From an uncultured bacterium (GTDB lineage: Bacteria; Cyanobacteriota; Vampirovibrionia; Gastranaerophilales; Gastranaerophilaceae): a stretch of DNA of 6,571 nucleotides. Position 1 is the first letter of the stretch. Each line of letters opens with the position of its first letter. Position numbers and translations under genes: made by a program. This document shows positions 5,766 through 6,571 of the stretch, in pieces. Below the pieces are notes generated by a model. That model was not told the origin of the DNA and ran no database searches. It saw only the letters and a list, made by a program, of their open reading frames with translations. The stretch spans positions 1 through 6,571 of the forward strand of contig USHE01000101.1 of the NCBI GenBank assembly GCA_900554385.1. The letters are read 5' to 3'.

Positions 5766-5924
5766 TTATGAGATTTCGCTCAGAGTATTGGTATTCTTTT
5801 CATTATTCAGATAGTAGAGGCTATCTGATTTTTTGTTGCCATTGTGTTGCCACATTATTGGTGTTAATCTACTATCCCTAATTCTTTTAGGAAGATCGGA
5901 GTACCACTCATCTACTTGTCTCAT
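5766..5924 (-). CDS. Small hypothetical ORF, 52 aa, downstream of the peptidase
   Basis: An ATG at 5924 follows AAAAAGGAAG at a good spacing and opens 52 codons ending at TAA 5766-5768. The product begins MRQVDEWYSDLPKRIRDSRL and contains MWQHNGNKK. It is charged and soluble, with no membrane segment. It starts 27 nt after the peptidase stop on the same strand, so co-transcription is likely. The fragment MWQHNGNKK loosely recalls C-terminal tails of some tyrosine integrases, but I cannot support that assignment. A plus-strand terminator-like hairpin lies within it, so the region may serve more than one role or the ORF may be a remnant. Confidence 0.4.
   Translation of the reverse strand: MRQVDEWYSDLPKRIRDSRLTPIMWQHNGNKKSDSLYYLNNEKNTNTLSEIS
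5807..5834 (+). terminator. Possible plus-strand rho-independent terminator
   Basis: TCAGATAG (5807-5814) and CTATCTGA (5821-5828) are perfect arms with a 6-nt loop, followed at once by six T. The stem is AT-rich, so its strength is moderate. It lies inside the minus-strand 52-codon ORF, and no plus-strand gene feeding it is evident apart from possible transcription out of the IS4-type element. Confidence 0.4.
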
Positions 5925-5951
5925 TTCGTACTTCCTTTTTAACGATATGTA

Positions 5952-6571
5952 CTACAATTCGTGTACAATATCCTGATCCAACACTTGCTTCCGTTCTTTC
6001 CAATCTGGCATATAATTTGAAAGAAACATATAAAACTGCTTGCTGTGATTTGGATATAAAAAGTGGGTCAACTCATGCAAAACCACATAGTCAATATATG
6101 GTATACCAGCTTTAATTAAGTAGAAATTTAGCGTTATTATTCCACGATTTACGCTGCAACTGCCCCACAAAGTTTTCATTTTACGGACTGAAACCTTTGG
6201 CATAGGAATACCGTATTTTTCAATAATAGGGTACCAATGTTCTGTTCGTTCCTGAAGGAGCGCCTTCGCCTGTTTTCTCCACCAATTTTCAAACTGTCTC
6301 TGAATTTTTGACTGGTCATTCGCATCCTGGCAACAGATATGAATGATCTTTCCTTCTGAATATACTTTTTCTTTTTCACATTCAGTAACAACGAAAAGCA
6401 TATCTTCACCAAGAAACTTAATTGAAAATCCATCTCTGATTTCATCAGTCGCTGCATATCCAACAGTTTTCCGAAAAGCATCTAGTTTTGATTCACTCCA
6501 GGTACCCTTATCCACTAAAAACTCTTCAGCCCACGTGGTCGGAACTGTTTTCGGCATAGACAATACAAATT
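5952..6571 (-). CDS. YgjP-type (DUF45) M48-like zinc metallopeptidase, N-terminus beyond the window
   Basis: The C-terminal domain is diagnostic: MKTLWGSCS, then GIITLNFYLI, IDYVVLHELTHFLYPNHSKQFY and a conserved tail with MPDWKERK. HELTH (first H at about 6077) with the later H in PNH supplies the zinc ligands and catalytic Glu, as in YgjP/SprT-like gluzincins. Family proteins are about 230-240 residues; about 206 are visible. The frame stays open to the window edge (FVLSMPKTVP, matching the family's V-x-x-P-K element), so the TTG at 6563 or the ATG at 6557 is probably internal and the gene partial. Physiological substrate is unknown. Such genes are often found beside hsdR of type I restriction systems, so the sequence just beyond the right edge is of interest, but nothing here proves that link. 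A 52-codon ORF follows 27 nt downstream. Confidence 0.85.
   Translation of the reverse strand, partial: FVLSMPKTVPTTWAEEFLVDKGTWSESKLDAFRKTVGYAATDEIRDGFSIKFLGEDMLFVVTECEKEKVYSEGKIIHICCQDANDQSKIQRQFENWWRKQAKALLQERTEHWYPIIEKYGIPMPKVSVRKMKTLWGSCSVNRGIITLNFYLIKAGIPYIDYVVLHELTHFLYPNHSKQFYMFLSNYMPDWKERKQVLDQDIVHEL

Noticed and set aside
5464..5814. Open plus-strand frame of 116 codons across the IS200 left end and the spacer
   Set aside because: It runs through the antisense of the tnpA leader, the end hairpin and a terminator, has no ribosome binding site and has no protein-like family pattern.

Overview
This is an AT-rich window from a low-GC Gram-positive bacterium, most likely a gut clostridium of the Lachnospiraceae type. 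That placement is inferred from strong AAGGAGG-type ribosome binding sites, AGA/ATA-rich codon use, the IS types, and a teichoic-acid-type transferase. It is an accessory region containing several broken genes. No step of a known pathway is complete here.

Layout. (1) Positions 1-239 are a non-coding leader with small hairpins and a 10-bp palindrome, ending in a strong Shine-Dalgarno. (2) Positions 240 to about 2870, plus strand, look like three unrelated ORFs (240-1562, 1632-2258, 2310-2825), but all lie in one reading frame. The codons between them read as ordinary protein. The best reading is one large unrecognised gene of at least about 875 codons, cut by TGA (1560), TAA (2256) and probably TGA (2823). 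(3) Positions 2850-3526, minus strand, are the front part of a CDP-glycerol glycerophosphotransferase (TagB/TagF-like) gene. Its C-terminal half is missing, and its true N-terminus is separated from the body by a frameshift in a run of 12 A. The first gene and this one meet tail to tail near 2865-2875, which looks like a rearrangement junction that truncated both.

(4) Positions about 3598-4923 are a complete IS4-type insertion sequence with 18-bp perfect inverted ends inside a roughly 34-bp imperfect repeat. Its DDE transposase has an in-frame TAG at 3979. (5) Positions about 4951-5612 are a compact IS200/IS605-type element, minus strand, with an intact 142-aa HUH/Y1 transposase, hairpins at both ends, and a stem that buries the transposase ribosome binding site. 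(6) Positions 5613-5765 are non-coding and contain a bidirectional terminator-like hairpin. (7) Positions 5766-6571, minus strand, hold a YgjP-type (DUF45, M48-like) metallopeptidase that runs off the right edge, followed 27 nt later by a small ORF of 52 codons.

The intact candidates are the IS200 transposase, the YgjP-type peptidase (as far as visible) and possibly the 52-codon ORF. The four in-frame stop codons proposed as nonsense mutations comprise TGA twice, TAA once and TAG once. No single stop reassignment explains them, while C-to-T changes (CGA, CAA, CAG to stops) would. I did not find a convincing new multi-gene system. The items most worth a second look are the continuous frame across the stops in the large gene, the poly-A frameshift in the transferase, and the RNA folds at the two IS elements.
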